A stretch of 64,000 nucleotides of DNA from contig OZ199839.1 of assembly GCA_964304625.1 (NCBI GenBank), forward strand, positions 4,402,001 to 4,466,000. Reading direction: 5' to 3'. The stretch is from Kudoa neothunni. Lineage: Eukaryota > Cnidaria. The notes below the pieces were generated by a model. The model ran no database searches. It was not told the origin of the DNA and saw nothing but the letters and a program-made list of their open reading frames with translations. The translations under genes and the position numbers were made by a program. This document shows positions 22,501-34,756 of this stretch, in pieces (the first letter of the stretch is position 1; each line of letters begins with the position of its first letter).

Positions 22501-23649
22501 AGGTGCAGTATCTGTATAAACACGATTGGGAACATGGAATCACCTATAGGTTGTGATATTTGCTTAGAATGGAGTCATTTCAAATGTTAAAATATTAGCA
22601 TTAGCTCATATTCTAAGTATTGGTGTTGCGACGAATGTAAAAAATTATTCAAGAACAAATAACAGAACCAAATTTAAAACCTGAATAAAAATATTTCTCC
22701 AACAAAAGAATAATCTTATTCGAATTATTTTCAAAATTATTTACAATTTTTCCTGAAAAAAATCCTTTGTATTGCAAGCAAAAATAACTCACAATTAAAT
22801 TATATTTTTAATTTCATGAATAATAGAATAAGTACTATTTCTTTTGCAAGCAGCACCGGTTATTTAAGTTAGATTTGTTCAAAACCTTCGTTTTATAAAT
22901 TAATTTCTATAATGTCAATCAATTTCTATAATGATGATATATACGTAAAACCGTGGGGCGATGATTATGATGTCGTATATAATCAACATTAAAAAAGTTT
23001 CATGTTTAAGAATATACCAATATAATTAATATTTTTTCGAACTCGGAAGGAGATATTTACTTACTCATTCGAAATAGCATAAAGAGTTTAATTTATTTAA
23101 ATAGAAAGCACAATTTTGATAAAATTTCGATGCAAATTTTGTCAAGTTGCTTTACCGCTTAACTAAATGAATTTTTGTTTGTTATGCGTTATGTAAACTA
23201 ACCTACTGGTACGAATCAATATATCGAGATTGAATATAAATAAATTATCAGACTGATATAAATAATTATTAATTTGTTGTCCCAAATAGAACTAAATATA
23301 TCTCTACACTTATTTTTATATGCATTTTAAGGGGTAAACGTAACAAATAGTTATATCAACAGAATATGTAAATATGATGTAAATATTTCCATAGAAAACT
23401 TAAGCTTTATTAATCCAATAGCTCATAAATGTTAGTTTATGTAAGAGTAGCATTTTCAAAGTCTAATAATGAAAATCTCGATTCTATCCGTGTCTAAATA
23501 GGTTTTTGAGTATTCTCTTTAATTAAACTTAATTGATAGATATACTTGTCATTAAAATGCTAATTAAAATATTAAATTTAATTGTATATCAACTTAAAGT
23601 AACTTTATAGAGCATGCGATGCTAATCTGCCAGGCCAATAGTCACTTCC
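19535..23649 (+). mobile_element. MULE (Mutator-like) transposon, autonomous type
   Basis: Inverted ends share TATTGGCCCGGCAGATCAG (19556 onward) and, complemented from the right end, TATTGGCCTGGCAGATTAG. The 9-bp TAAATAATA occurs just outside both ends (19526-19534, 23650-23658), as expected for Mutator-type elements. The recognisable terminal repeat starts at 19548; 13 extra bases lie between it and the left duplication. The left duplication also overlaps the TTAA at the right end of the neighbouring piggyBac. The element encodes a SWIM-finger transposase and is the full-length relative of 7486-8825. Confidence 0.8.
19864..22663 (+). pseudogene. MULE transposase with SWIM zinc finger (ZSWIM-like), broken
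   Basis: Opens with ATG at 19864 (MNSNESGGSNHDVKTNENSF), then a FAR1/WRKY-like DNA-binding region (CKTTESGQKRCDRVLNPLLK ... CIHHGKK). Splice signals suggest an intron at about 20121-20228 (GTAAAT..TTTAG). The second exon continues YYKGCPMFLRFLIDADGKKL. The MULE DDE core is seen at 20410-20739: FVVATYKLLYCRATVYFLVV, where the family has VDATYK..., so one catalytic Asp appears as Val. Then VVMDGRGMSEIVATGILTEE, ESVNSKMKK, and a SWIM finger DCPFGISMNLPCCHIF. The last part (22500-22660) has a PHD-like finger, YRCSICINTIGN and WCCDECKK. There are several frame breaks and stops. Confidence 0.85.
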
Positions 23650-23658
23650 TAAATAATA

Positions 23659-25174
23659 TTCTACATTATTGATCCTTTTCTATTTATTTTGTATTTTTGT
23701 TTGAAAAATTATTGGAAACTAAAATAGAAATAAAAATATATTTCGTTATATTTAAATTATAATATGTATGATAAAAAAGTATCACATAGAACAGTCGAGA
23801 AAATTAAAAGTTTTAATAACGTAGTGATAACACTTTCAAATTTATTATAAAATCACCGTGACGGTGATAATCCACCTCAGGTAACGTTCATATAACAAAA
23901 CATTGAGTTAGCTTTAGATTTTCACTATAATATATCTATAAATAATTTTTTAAAAATACACATAAAATGAACTGGAGAAATAATTTATGAAATATCACAA
24001 AAATTAGTATTAAACAAAAATTAATTGTATTCAACTGATTTTGAATATCACAATAATTATTTTGATTATATAACTATAATAAATACCAGATCTCTAAAAT
24101 TAAATTGATTTTTAAAATTTCCATCTTAAGGGATGTTTTTTAAGGTGTTATTACAACCAACGTATAATCGATTCCAAGTAATTCTTAATAATCATTATTT
24201 TATAAACGTTTCTCGTATTAATACTACTACTATTTAAATTGTTGTCGTTTTCTTATGAGCAGAAACATTTAAGTGGGTTAAGCACATCAGTTGAATATAA
24301 TTGTTTCCAAGAATGAAATCATATCTAAGCAAAATTAATATTTGGGTATTAGATGATTCTATTTATTAAAACTTGAGTATTTATTTGTGATTATATATTT
24401 ATTACGTGGTCTTAACATAGTTATATATTGGGGATTAAATGTAAATAAAATGATCCATTAATATTTATTCTTATTTGAATAACTATGATTAATGTGAGAG
24501 TTTAATTTTTGGATGTAAAATAATACGAATTAGGAGCATTATTAATACTCTTAATTTATGGAAAATGGTTATTTATGCTGTTCTTTAGAGTTAAAACATC
24601 GTTTTGAATTTCTTTATAATAAATAATCATACAAGAAACAATGCTGATTAACTGATTAAAACAAATATTGCAAATTTAAGCATAAGTTATGAACGAATAT
24701 TTTTCTAGGGGATTTTATTCTGGATTTATATAACTAATTTGGACTTCTATTATATTTAGAGAAAAAAAAATATTTTAGCAATAATTCATTCACTATTTCA
24801 AAATTACACGCTTTTTTATCATTGTTGGCACAAAAAGTTAATAATACCTAGAGATGAATTATAAATATACAATAAAATATTTTTTATATTAAGTGATTTT
24901 AAAATATGACATTGTTAAATCTAGAATTATGATTTCGCACAAAAAATCAGTTGTTAGACTCCTAATTTACCTACAAATGAGGAAACGGCCCATATCAATC
25001 CGAGGAATACTAGGTATTGACATAAAGCTACATTGTCATCTTCCAATAAAAAGTCAATAGTATGTGTTAGGATAGAAATATAGATAGAAGTTGTCTATTG
25101 TTGGAATCCTCAAGGGATATTAAAATTAACACAAATACTCATAACCAATAAATAAAACTTCAAATATTTAATAA
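23659..25174. other. Non-coding AT-rich stretch
   Basis: Very AT-rich. No conserved frame, RNA gene or repeat edge recognised on either strand. It starts with the right MULE target duplication and ends at the stop codon of the coiled-coil exon. Confidence 0.45.
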
Positions 25175-25373
25175 TCATACATTATCCGAATCGACGACAC
25201 ATTGAACTAACTGGTCCAAACTTTTATTTATATTTTTTTTCACAGAGTCTTTCTGAATGAAATTATTTCTGTAGACATTTATTTCTCTACTAATAGTTTC
25301 ATTTTGACTCACACACTCTTCTATTTCAAGATATTGTTTTTCTAGGGCGTTTTCAAGGTATTCAACTAATAAC
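25175..25373 (-). CDS. Last exon of an unrecognised coiled-coil protein
   Basis: On the minus strand an acceptor (TTTTTACGTAG at 25374 and above) is followed in phase 0 by about 65 open codons and a TGA at 25175-25177. The peptide starts LLVEYLENALEKQYLEIEE and continues through charged, heptad-like sequence to QLVQCVVDSDNV. Composition (Glu, Lys, Leu, Ile, Asn, no low-complexity run) is strongly protein-like and suggests a short coiled coil, as in small subunits of kinetochore, transport or Mediator complexes. I cannot assign a family. A start exon with MDANFVIPKATRI (minus, near 25530) is a tempting partner, but the splice between them could not be closed in frame. Probably a small host gene, with its upstream exon(s) unresolved. 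Confidence 0.45.
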
Positions 25374-26042
25374 TACGTAAAAATACAAAATATGGAGGTA
25401 ATACTTCTTTTTAGCATTAAATCATTTTTCAATGGAATTATAATTCGTTTTTTGAATTTTTATTATTTTACATTATATTTTATGATGTATTCTTGTCGCT
25501 TTCGGAATAACAAAGTTAGCGTCCATTGATATAAATGTTACATGGTAAAAAATTTAATCAATCACTCATATCATAATCCAGCCTGGGTGAAATATACGGT
25601 TTTCTGCATTCGAATAAATATCTTGTTGTATTATTGCAAGAAAAATGATTCGAATTTTCTAAATTTTGACTCACCTAACGATGACTCTAAGTTGTCAAGC
25701 TGCGACGTCTATCAATTAGAGGTGCCAATAAACCTTATTATAAACAATTAAGGAACAACCAGATCTCTTTAAATACCTGTTGTTATTACCAAACGGAACC
25801 CACTTTTGATTAATTCAATTAACGAATTCCATTTTTAGTCAAAAATTCTTACATTTGTTAAGCCTAGTTATTTTACGGTTACTTGGATTAAAATAATTTA
25901 ATCAGACGCGACAATTTAAACAATAATGAATAAGAAAACGTGTCCAATATTTCTCCAAAGTGTGCATATTTTAACAGCTATCAACATCTGACGTCAGCTG
26001 AAATTGAATAAAAATTAACACTACTGCACTTACCCCTTTTCG
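25374..26042. other. Region between divergent genes
   Basis: Likely holds the 5' exon(s) of the coiled-coil gene (minus) and the promoter of the sulfatase-like gene (plus). A 69-codon plus-strand frame at 25542-25751 is open but unrecognised. It overlaps the putative minus-strand first exon, so I do not call it. Confidence 0.3.
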
Positions 26043-29000
26043 ATGAATTTATTAATAATATTTATAAATTTTGCTTTCATCGTATATTCCTACAAAATAC
26101 CTCCGCCAAGATACAAGAGGAATGCTGAGTTCGGTACCGGCACTAAGGCAAAACCACATATTGTTTTAATAACAGCCTCCGAATTGGTAATCTCCAAAAA
26201 TTGTACATATTGCATCTATCTTTATACTATATTAGGGATGGGATGATATAAGTCAACATGGTTCCCCACTTGCTCTAACTCCTAATTTGCATACTCTAGC
26301 CAAACATGGAATTCATTTTAGTCATCACTATATTACACCCTGGGACTTTACCACCAGAGTTGAATTATATACTGGTGAATACGCCAGTCATCAAGGTAAT
26401 AATCATTTCTGATTTATGATACAGGTTTTTTGTTTAATTGAAAACCAAATTCAATTATTAAAACTGGGATCCTTATATTAAATTTCATGGGATAAAAAGG
26501 CTTCCAACATAAAACATATATTTATGAATACTAAAAATAGCTTCGGGAATAAATTCCAATGTTTCTATGAACTTTATTGTTATCAATAATAATTCAAAAT
26601 TGATCTTTACATTTAAATATATCTATGACGAGTTGAATCGAATTTTTCTCCAGAGTAAAGTGAGGCTCTATTAAGAATATTTATTATGCCGTTAATTACA
26701 ATTATTTATTTATAAACTAGTTTATGTGGCGTAATTTACTTTTAAATGAGTAAAGAAAGGCGTGAATACTTCCATTGCTTTTATCAGTGCGAGAAATAAT
26801 CGTCTAAATAGGTCTATCCGAATAATTCAAATGAAATTGTTGAATCTTAATAAGTTTTAATCAGATTTTAGCCAACGTTTGTATTAACAATAATCGCTCG
26901 CAAAATTTTCATTTTTATTTAAGTTTAACTTAATTTCAGAGGTAATTTACCATTTCTTTTCTAGGACTACAACACGGAAATATTACGAATGGCCAGCCAA
27001 TTGGCTTGAATATAACTACAAAAATTTTACCGGAATACCTGAAAGAATTGGGTTACAACACTACGTTATTAGGAAAGTGGGGTTTAGGATTCTATAAGAA
27101 GCAGTTGACTCCAACGAATAAAGGGTTTAATTACTTTAAAGGATCGCTGGGATTCGATAGCATAGACTACTACAATTATACCAGTAAAGCAAGATATGAA
27201 GGTTACGATTTGTACGAGAACGAACAAGTAAATTATTTCTCAATATTTTTATGTACAAAATGTAAATTTAGCCATTTTACTCGAATGATGAACAACATTT
27301 AACAGAGTTGTTGACTGATGAAGCCACCAAAATCATTCATAATCAAATAAACTGTACCAAGCCATTGTTTTTACATGTTTCCTTCCAATCTCCTCAATTC
27401 GCATCCACTACAAATAAACCACAAGTCCCTGACCATTGGTTGAAACCGTTCGAGGGCATATTTAATGACACTGATAGAACTGGGCATTCCGGTAGGTAAA
27501 TTCAGTTGGCTTGAATATGATTTTATTCTAGCAATGGTTCTCTCATTGGACGTTGCGATCGGAAAAATTATGGATGCCTTGTCGGTTGCAAATATTTTTG
27601 ACGACACATTCTTCGTATTTCTCACCACCTCCACCTCTAAGTCTTGCTCAAGTGTTCATGCCGTTGGTTGTAACTATCCACTGAAAGGTGGCAAGGGAAC
27701 CTATTGGGAAGGCGGAGTTCGTTCAATGGCGATGGTCTATTCCGGTGATATTACTACGCCCGGTAATAATCTTTCTTAGTTTAATTTTCTAATCAAGTTT
27801 CTAGGAATAACAATTAAAGATACTATACATATCACTGATTGGATGCCAACCATTCTAAATTTAGCTTCCAAAGGACAGTCTTCAAATCTTTTGAGCACAC
27901 TTCATGGTTTTGATATATCTAACATCATTTCCAAAAGTGAGAAATCCAAAAGAGAGTTTATTCTACATGGTTACGATCCTCTAGCGAGTAAGTTCTAATA
28001 TCATTCAGTGGAATGTGTAAAAAAATATAGACAACAGTGGTGCTATTCGATTACGTGATTATAAACTTGTCATTAATCAGCAAATAGATGAGCGAAGCGA
28101 CTGGACTAAATATTTTGCGTTTGATCGAAATAAAACAAGAAATCTTGAAATCCCAGGCTTTAGACCTAAATCAAACGCAAAACCAGACGTTGAATCGGTG
28201 ATTTTGTGTGACAGTGGTTTTCCACACCCTTACTTACGACTGAGAGCTCCTCCATGCAATCCGTCGGAAAAACCTTGTCTTTTCAACATCCTCTGGGATC
28301 CGTGTGAGTATCACAATCTCGCGGACTTTTTACCAAAAACAGCTCATTATCTCTATGAAAACACAAAGATGATTCTAGATTCTGGTTATATAAAAAAACC
28401 ACTCTATCCAGAGTTCGATAATAAGTCGGATCCTAAAAATTTCAATAACACATGGGCACCTTGGATCCAATCAAACTTTGACAACAATAAACTAAAATTA
28501 GAAAATCTCTCCAATCTATTGGAAGAAGATAAAATCATTATTCTTAATAATAAGATCCAGAAAAACAACAGTGCCAATGATTCATCCAAATTTAGTAATA
28601 TGACAGCTGGTACAGCTAGAACATCATCTGCAGCGAATGCTGAAAAAGATGCTTTTCCGTACCAGCTAATAAATGAAAACGAGCTAGACAACTTCGGTCA
28701 AGATGGTGCTTCGGATAATTTTGGAAAGTACGGGAGTAATAAGATCTTGAAAATCAGCTGTGAAGAATTGGACTACTATAACTATACGATCGAATGTATT
28801 AGTGTTGCTAATTCTGCTGACAAAGATGGATCCTCTAATAATATATTTGATGGTTATGACGATCGGAAGAATATAGACTTGGTTAAACTTGGAACCTATG
28901 TGGAAAATATGACGGACAAAATATTACTGGATGACCAATTTAAACTAGATAATAATGACAATGTTTCCGCTCGCTCAAATGCGACGGATTTCTCTGAAAA

Positions 29001-31184
29001 TGACCCGTTTAAACAGTCATTTAATAAGCTTATGGATAACGGCAATCAAAGCAACAGCCCAACTGATCTGACTGGTGGAAAAATCGAGAAAAATATAAGT
29101 GTTACTCCTTTCCAAAACATTACTCGAATTTCACCTGGAAATGAAACTCATCCTATTCCAGTAAATGTTGAAAGATTTAGCATAGATGAAGTAAACGAGA
29201 ACTATTGTATTCGATTATTTGATTCACTGTCTACATTTAGAAACCAGAAAGATCCATGGATAAAAATGAAACGATTTCTTCAACCACCACTAATGCTCCG
29301 ACCACTCCCAATGTAACGCATACAGTCGGCCAAGAAAGTAGTATTCTCATTATAATACGTTATCAAAATCTTATCTAATGTCTTTAGTTGAAAATAAAAA
29401 CGAATCATTAGCAAATGACGAGATGAAGAAAAAACTGGAGAGTTCTTTTAAGATAGCAAAAGCTGAAGGATCAACTAAATTAATTGGTCCATTCGACGAG
29501 AAAAACTCAACATTAAAACTGTTGACTAACGCTATCGCTGGAAATATTACTGATGAGAAGAAAGAAAATTATCTCAGCGAATTAAACACAGATCAAAATA
29601 ATCCTAATATCGACTGGCATTTGACATCGAAAGCTGTGAGTATAGACTTTTCTCCCAACGTGACACAAACTAATTGGACGACTATGGAACATCCTAATTG
29701 GGAAAATAAAACAAATTATGGTTTGTCGAACTTCACGAAGATTGAAAAATTTTCAAATACGCGAACGAATTTTAGCAATTTTGGTGGTGAAGCAAGAAAC
29801 ATTCCAAGCGGGCCGCCTCCCGATCCCCAGGTTAAAAGTGATGTAAAGGCAATAGCCAATGCAAACAAGGGTGAAAATATCAATGTGAGTACTCTCTCGT
29901 TAAATGAGTCACAGAAACCAAATTCAACCATCCAAAACACGGTCCAAAAACCAGAATACGGTCCAATAAACGCTCCAATCCATAATACTACCAACAACAC
30001 ATCTCAGAAATCACTTATAAAAGATGGAGATTCATTTAGGTCGTTAGAAATAATTAACGAACCATTAGATCAAAATGCAACTCTGTGGAAAAATAAGTGT
30101 GATTGTGGCAATGGAGGTGTATCGTGCGATAAGTGTGCTGAGGCACCATCGAAAGATAAATCAGCCCTGATCAACAGTTTTGAAAAGTCAAAAAAACAGT
30201 AACAATCAGAATTTAGTCAACACTAACCGAGTTACTGGACAAAAAATTGACGGAATTCCATTCAGTGGCCAAATAGAAATGTCCAACAAAAAATTCAATG
30301 TAGAAGGTACTGTAATGGAAGACAGCCAAGGAAAAACTATCACTAATGGTGATTACTCAGTATCTTCCAGTAATGATAATATGATTGGAATGAGTTTGTT
30401 GAAAAACGGAGGATACGACCCGAAACAACAAAATCATAATCCAGAGTTAGAGTTTATGGAATCATCTGCAAATCTCAAATTGACGCCACTCACAAATGAC
30501 CATTTCAAAAAACATACAAAACAAAATAAAACACGTATACTACGAACTAAAAAAGGATTGATAGAATTAGTTGGAGAGCTAGGTGATTCAAACGAAGAAG
30601 ATTCCACTCCTACTCCCAATAGCTCGGCTCCCAAAAACGAATCATCAGTTAGTAAAATAATTTCCAATTTAGAAAAACTGCTAGCTAACAGTGTTCCAAC
30701 TGAAAACAACACCTTAGACAATATCAAAGATCTATTTAAATCTCGCATGATGGATATGCTTGCCAATCACCAGCTATCAGAAAATGCCACAACTCTACCA
30801 AATAATGGCACAACCACTCTTAACAATAGCCAACCACTAGGTAATGAAAACAAAACAAATAGTTCTGTTTTGAGCAATGAGATCTCTGGCCAAAAGAAAA
30901 CTTTCACTAATCCTCAACAACCTCCAAACACAAATGATGCCAAGAAGGATTCAATAACCATTAACGATAGTGGTGCTAAAACAAATCAAGTCGCTACATT
31001 GATTGCTATTATTCTTGCTGGGTTGATCGTGATCGGTATGGGTGTTGTAGCTGTAGTTGCTGTTGTTGCAAAATCGATAGACGAACGCTCGAAATCATCC
31101 AAATCAAAACTTTCCAAAGATAAACAACGTACCAGTTCTCCAAGAGCTCATCGCCTTAGAGAGAAAATACCTTTCAATACCTAA
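26043..31184 (+). CDS. Membrane-anchored pseudo-arylsulfatase (ARSB-like) with glycosylated stalk
   Basis: Nine exons: 26043-26186, 26236-26395, 26965-27227, 27308-27491, 27532-27762, 27805-27987, 28031-29190, 29241-29337, 29388-31184. Signal peptide MNLLIIFINFAFIVYSY. Residues 40-500 follow arylsulfatase B: LGWDDISQHGS, LPEYLKELGYNTTLLGKWGLG, KPLFLHVSFQS, YWEGGVRSMAMV, IHITDWMPTILNLAS, GAIRLRDYKLVI, LFNILWDPCEYHNLADF. Active-site residues are changed: the family ADD reads ASE (46-47), the C-x-P-x-R cysteine is Asp85 (R89 kept), GKWH is GKWG, the SVH histidine is Gln, and the TDN metal ligands are Thr-Ser. A desulfating reaction is therefore unlikely. Some 850-900 residues follow, rich in Asn, Ser, Thr and N-x-S/T sequons, with a CDCGNGGVSCDKC knot. 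Then comes one transmembrane helix (VATLIAIILAGLIVIGMGVV...) and a 37-residue basic tail. Exon 9 needs either one base less in the A-run at 30190-30196 or a further 67-nt intron (30133-30199, GTGTGC..ACAG). About 1,400 residues. Confidence 0.85.
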
Positions 31185-31287
31185 GTGTAGAATACTTCGC
31201 TTCGTCCACATCTCTATTACCTTAGTTTATGTGCTAGTGTTGATTGATTTATGTTTAATGCTGAATTTGCAGATATAATTTCTTAAA

Positions 31288-31293
31288 AATAAA
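31288..31293 (+). terminator. Candidate poly(A) signal of the sulfatase-like gene
   Basis: AATAAA about 105 nt after the stop codon at 31184, on the correct strand, followed by AT-rich sequence. The hexamer is frequent by chance here. Confidence 0.45.
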
Positions 31294-33218
31294 AGCCAAA
31301 AATAATTCTTTTAATTTTATTAATAATCTTACAAAAATGGTATGCATTTTAGCAAAAAAAGATTTTACTCATCAATCAATTCTAAAATGAATTAATATAT
31401 CTAAATAAGTAGTTAGCACAATACAGCATCAATAATAATTTACTCGTTATATTTCAGTTAATTCAATACTTCGTGTCATTTTATTAAAATAATAATTTAT
31501 TTTTATTTGTTAATCTTTAATTTTAATTTAAGAAGATAAAATGTCTAATGTAAGATACAAACGAATTTTTCTAAAAGTTCCCCATAATAGTAGTTAATTT
31601 TAAATGTAAATATAAGTGTATTCTTTGAGATATTTAAAAAATTATATTCTTTTAAGTAATTATTAAAATATTACGTAGCAACATTTGAGAAGGGAAGTGT
31701 TCGGTTATATCCTAACAGTTCTATATTTTAATAAGAAAATTTAACAACACTTAAACAACCACTTACATATTTGCAATTTTGTTTTCAATCAAAACGAGGC
31801 TCATAAGAAAAATTTTATCTGTTACATTGGGAAACCGTTCTACGACATTACACATTTTATTTCATAATATTTAAAAAATTTTTCACATTGATGGAATGAA
31901 AAATACAATGAATATGTTATGGCTGTAATGATCTGCGAAGCTCGCCTGTAAACATTTCGAATAAAATTGGAGGGTCGATTTCATCGCGCCAGAGGCCTGT
32001 GACTTGCAGCTGATATTGTGTTAAATTAATTTGATAAATATGTTAAAAACGCAAGAAAAATATATTTATTAAAATTATAATGCAAATAAGCGAAATCCAC
32101 TTTAATTAATTAGAAAATAATTATCAATTACAATCTCCAATCTCCAATATAAAGGACGTGTTTTTATCAAGGAAGAGCGTTTAATTTCTAAATTTCGAAA
32201 TAACATCATCTATGTGGGCATATTACTTTAAACTCCCATTTTTTGATTATAAGAGATATAAGAAGATTGATTTTTTCTTAACCAAATTGAATTATTTTAG
32301 GTTTATTGGATAATACACAAGTTAAACGCGAGTTATTATAGATGGCTACTATGCAATTGCTAGAAAATTAATTTACAAATCTATAATAAATAATGGCATC
32401 GTTTCTGATCCATTTAATTGATTTTTTACCTTTTTCAATTAGTTTTATCGCATAATTTTTGTCTTCAGCAATCATTTCTAAAAGATTCAAATTCAATAAT
32501 ATTTTCCACTTTTTTTACGAATCTCCTGGAATATTCCCACAAATATCTAAACGTACACCAATCATTAAATTGAAGCACTTGCTAATGCAAAAATAAGCTT
32601 TTTATATTAAATTAGAGATTAAAATAAACAGTGATGACTAAAATTATCTCGATTTTTGGAATTGTCTGCATATGCTGATAAGTTGAAATATTCCTAAAAG
32701 TATTGACCTAAAATGTATTCACTTAATGAAGGCAGAGGCTATTCGCACTGTAAATTTTAATCTCAATCTGTGCGCGTGCATACTCAGCGCGTTTTTAAAT
32801 CGTCACGTCTTATTCGAAAGTTCGATGCAGATTTAATTATTTAGAATTTGCTATATATAGTTATTTTCGGCCCATTTTTTCGCTTTTAGGATTGAGAAAT
32901 AATTACATATAGTAAAACCCACAAGCAAAAATTCGCCGGTGCAAACGCAATGCACTTAACTATAATTAATTTTCTCTATAATCACGAAAAGACGACAAAT
33001 CTAAATTATAATAATATAATAAATAAAGCTAAATCAATTTCCAACTATGAGTTTTTGCTATTCTCTCTAGATAGAACAATCCATAATATATAATATCGGT
33101 GATAATTCAACGCTATTTCCTTCAATTTGGTAAACTTCTCTTCTTTCTTTAAATTTTCCGCTGAGGAAGGATTGCACATCAGAAAATTAATATCTTGTTC
33201 AACAAGACTCTGAGTCTC
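31294..33218. other. Non-coding AT-rich stretch
   Basis: No supported gene on either strand. The right part (from about 32.8 kb) may belong to the flank or terminal region of the FLYWCH-type MULE remnant, but no terminal repeat could be fixed. Confidence 0.4.
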
Positions 33219-34453
33219 TTAATTTCTCAATGAATATTGGTAATCCAGGATGCGTTTGATCAAAACAGCCGTAAAAATGACGATGGAAATTCTCGGCAGC
33301 ATTGCGTTAGTTGTTAGATCAGTTCCATCCATCAGTCTATCGTACGCATTCCATGATAAATTTTGATACTTGTAATTTTGAATAAAATTTCCTTCGAAAT
33401 AGTTAAAAAATGAAGATAATTCATTTATCTCAAGATTTTTGGATTTTTGCTTTAATTTTACAAATTCGTGTTTTAATGTATCAAGCGGTACAAAGGCTAA
33501 CAATGTAAAACACTTGATAAACAGGCGAAAATCAGAATCATCGCAATATCTGGTCTCCAAACCTAAATTTTGGATTTTCCCCCATATGCATTGCCCAAAA
33601 TGAAACAAACAATGAAATGTGTTGGAATGTTTTGATGCTTTTTAAAAGCATTGGAAGCGGGACGTTCAAAATCAAATATAATACTTGTGGGAACTTGAAT
33701 TGAACGTTAGCCTTGTCTTTTAATATCAATAAAACCCTTTCATAGCTCTCTTGGAATTTATCAACCATTAGGACAAAAATCAACGGAAAAATTCTACCAA
33801 ATATTTTACCGTGGATCATGTATACTTGATAAAATTTGTTAGGAACCGCATTAAACGTACCATCAGATACCCACGTTTCGCAATTATTTAGGTGTACTAT
33901 ATTATTATCTGTTGTGAATATTATAATTCTATTGGTCGACTTGGACCCAGAATCATACAAACAAAACTGTCCTTGCATATGCGTAACAATGTTTTGTTTG
34001 CTTAAATCGATTTCCAAGTCCATAGTAACATAATTTCTCTTTCGAGAGTTCTGGATGTTTTTGTGAATATTCTTTGGGGAATTGTGGGTATTTCACTTAT
34101 TCTGTTTGTTGTAGTTTTAATTGAATAAATTTTGGAGGGTGGATAATGATTATTTTCAGCCAGTAATTTTACGTCACAGTAGAAAACCTTTTTATTTATT
34201 TCTTCATCAGAAACTGTACGGTCGTGATAGCCTCTTTTCTCGATGCTATCAATTTTATCGCTAAGCGTTGTCGATAATTGGCCCTTACATTTCCTGACGT
34301 CACATCTCCAATATTGTTATTCTTAGTGTAATCTTTAACATAAAAAAATCCCTCGTAAAGAATTTTATCGCTTCCGCGTTGTGTTTTTAATGGAACGTAC
34401 TTATTATTGGAATTATCCTTTCCCGTCATAGCCCTGTTTGTCAATTGTAGCAT
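33219..34453 (-). pseudogene. MULE transposase with FLYWCH zinc finger, broken
   Basis: At the 5' end (34453 downwards) a FLYWCH finger reads RGSDKILYEGFFYVKDYTKN and, after a frame change, YWRCDVRKCKGQLSTTL, matching the family pattern ..L...G..Y...........YWRC....C.ARL. The MULE DDE part at 33538-34023 contains CETWVSDGTFNAVPNKFYQV, where relatives have W..DGTF...P..F.Q.y.ihg, then PLIFVLMVDKFQESYERVL. The region around 33600 continues in another frame with CLFHFGQCIWGKIQNLGL, the usual CLFH..Q..WRK.Q..GL block. At least two or three frame breaks make it non-functional. Element ends were not found. It belongs to a MULE lineage different from the SWIM-type element at 19.5 kb. Confidence 0.85.
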
Positions 34454-34756
34454 TGCGCTCGCGCAAACAGGGTTTTAGCCATCTCAAATCTAGCAAAACC
34501 TGAATATTTTTTACCGTTCTAGTAGCCACCTCGTTAAATCAATTCACTATGAGGATAAATAGACTAAGCCAACTTAAAACACAACCTAAAAGTTCCTAAT
34601 TTATAAATGACAACTGGACGAAAAATACACAAATAAAAATCAAAGATGCTTAATATCTGAAATATATCAAAAAAATATTTATGCTATTATAACGATATTA
34701 ATAGTAGAAATGCTTCAGGGAATAAAAACTTCACGGACACAACTTCACAGTAAGGT

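Noticed and set aside
29191-29387. Stop and frame changes at 29314 and 29338-29387 in the sulfatase-like gene taken as signs of decay
   Set aside because: Two 50-nt GT..AG introns (29191-29240, 29338-29387) restore one continuous frame with matching phases, so they are better read as introns.
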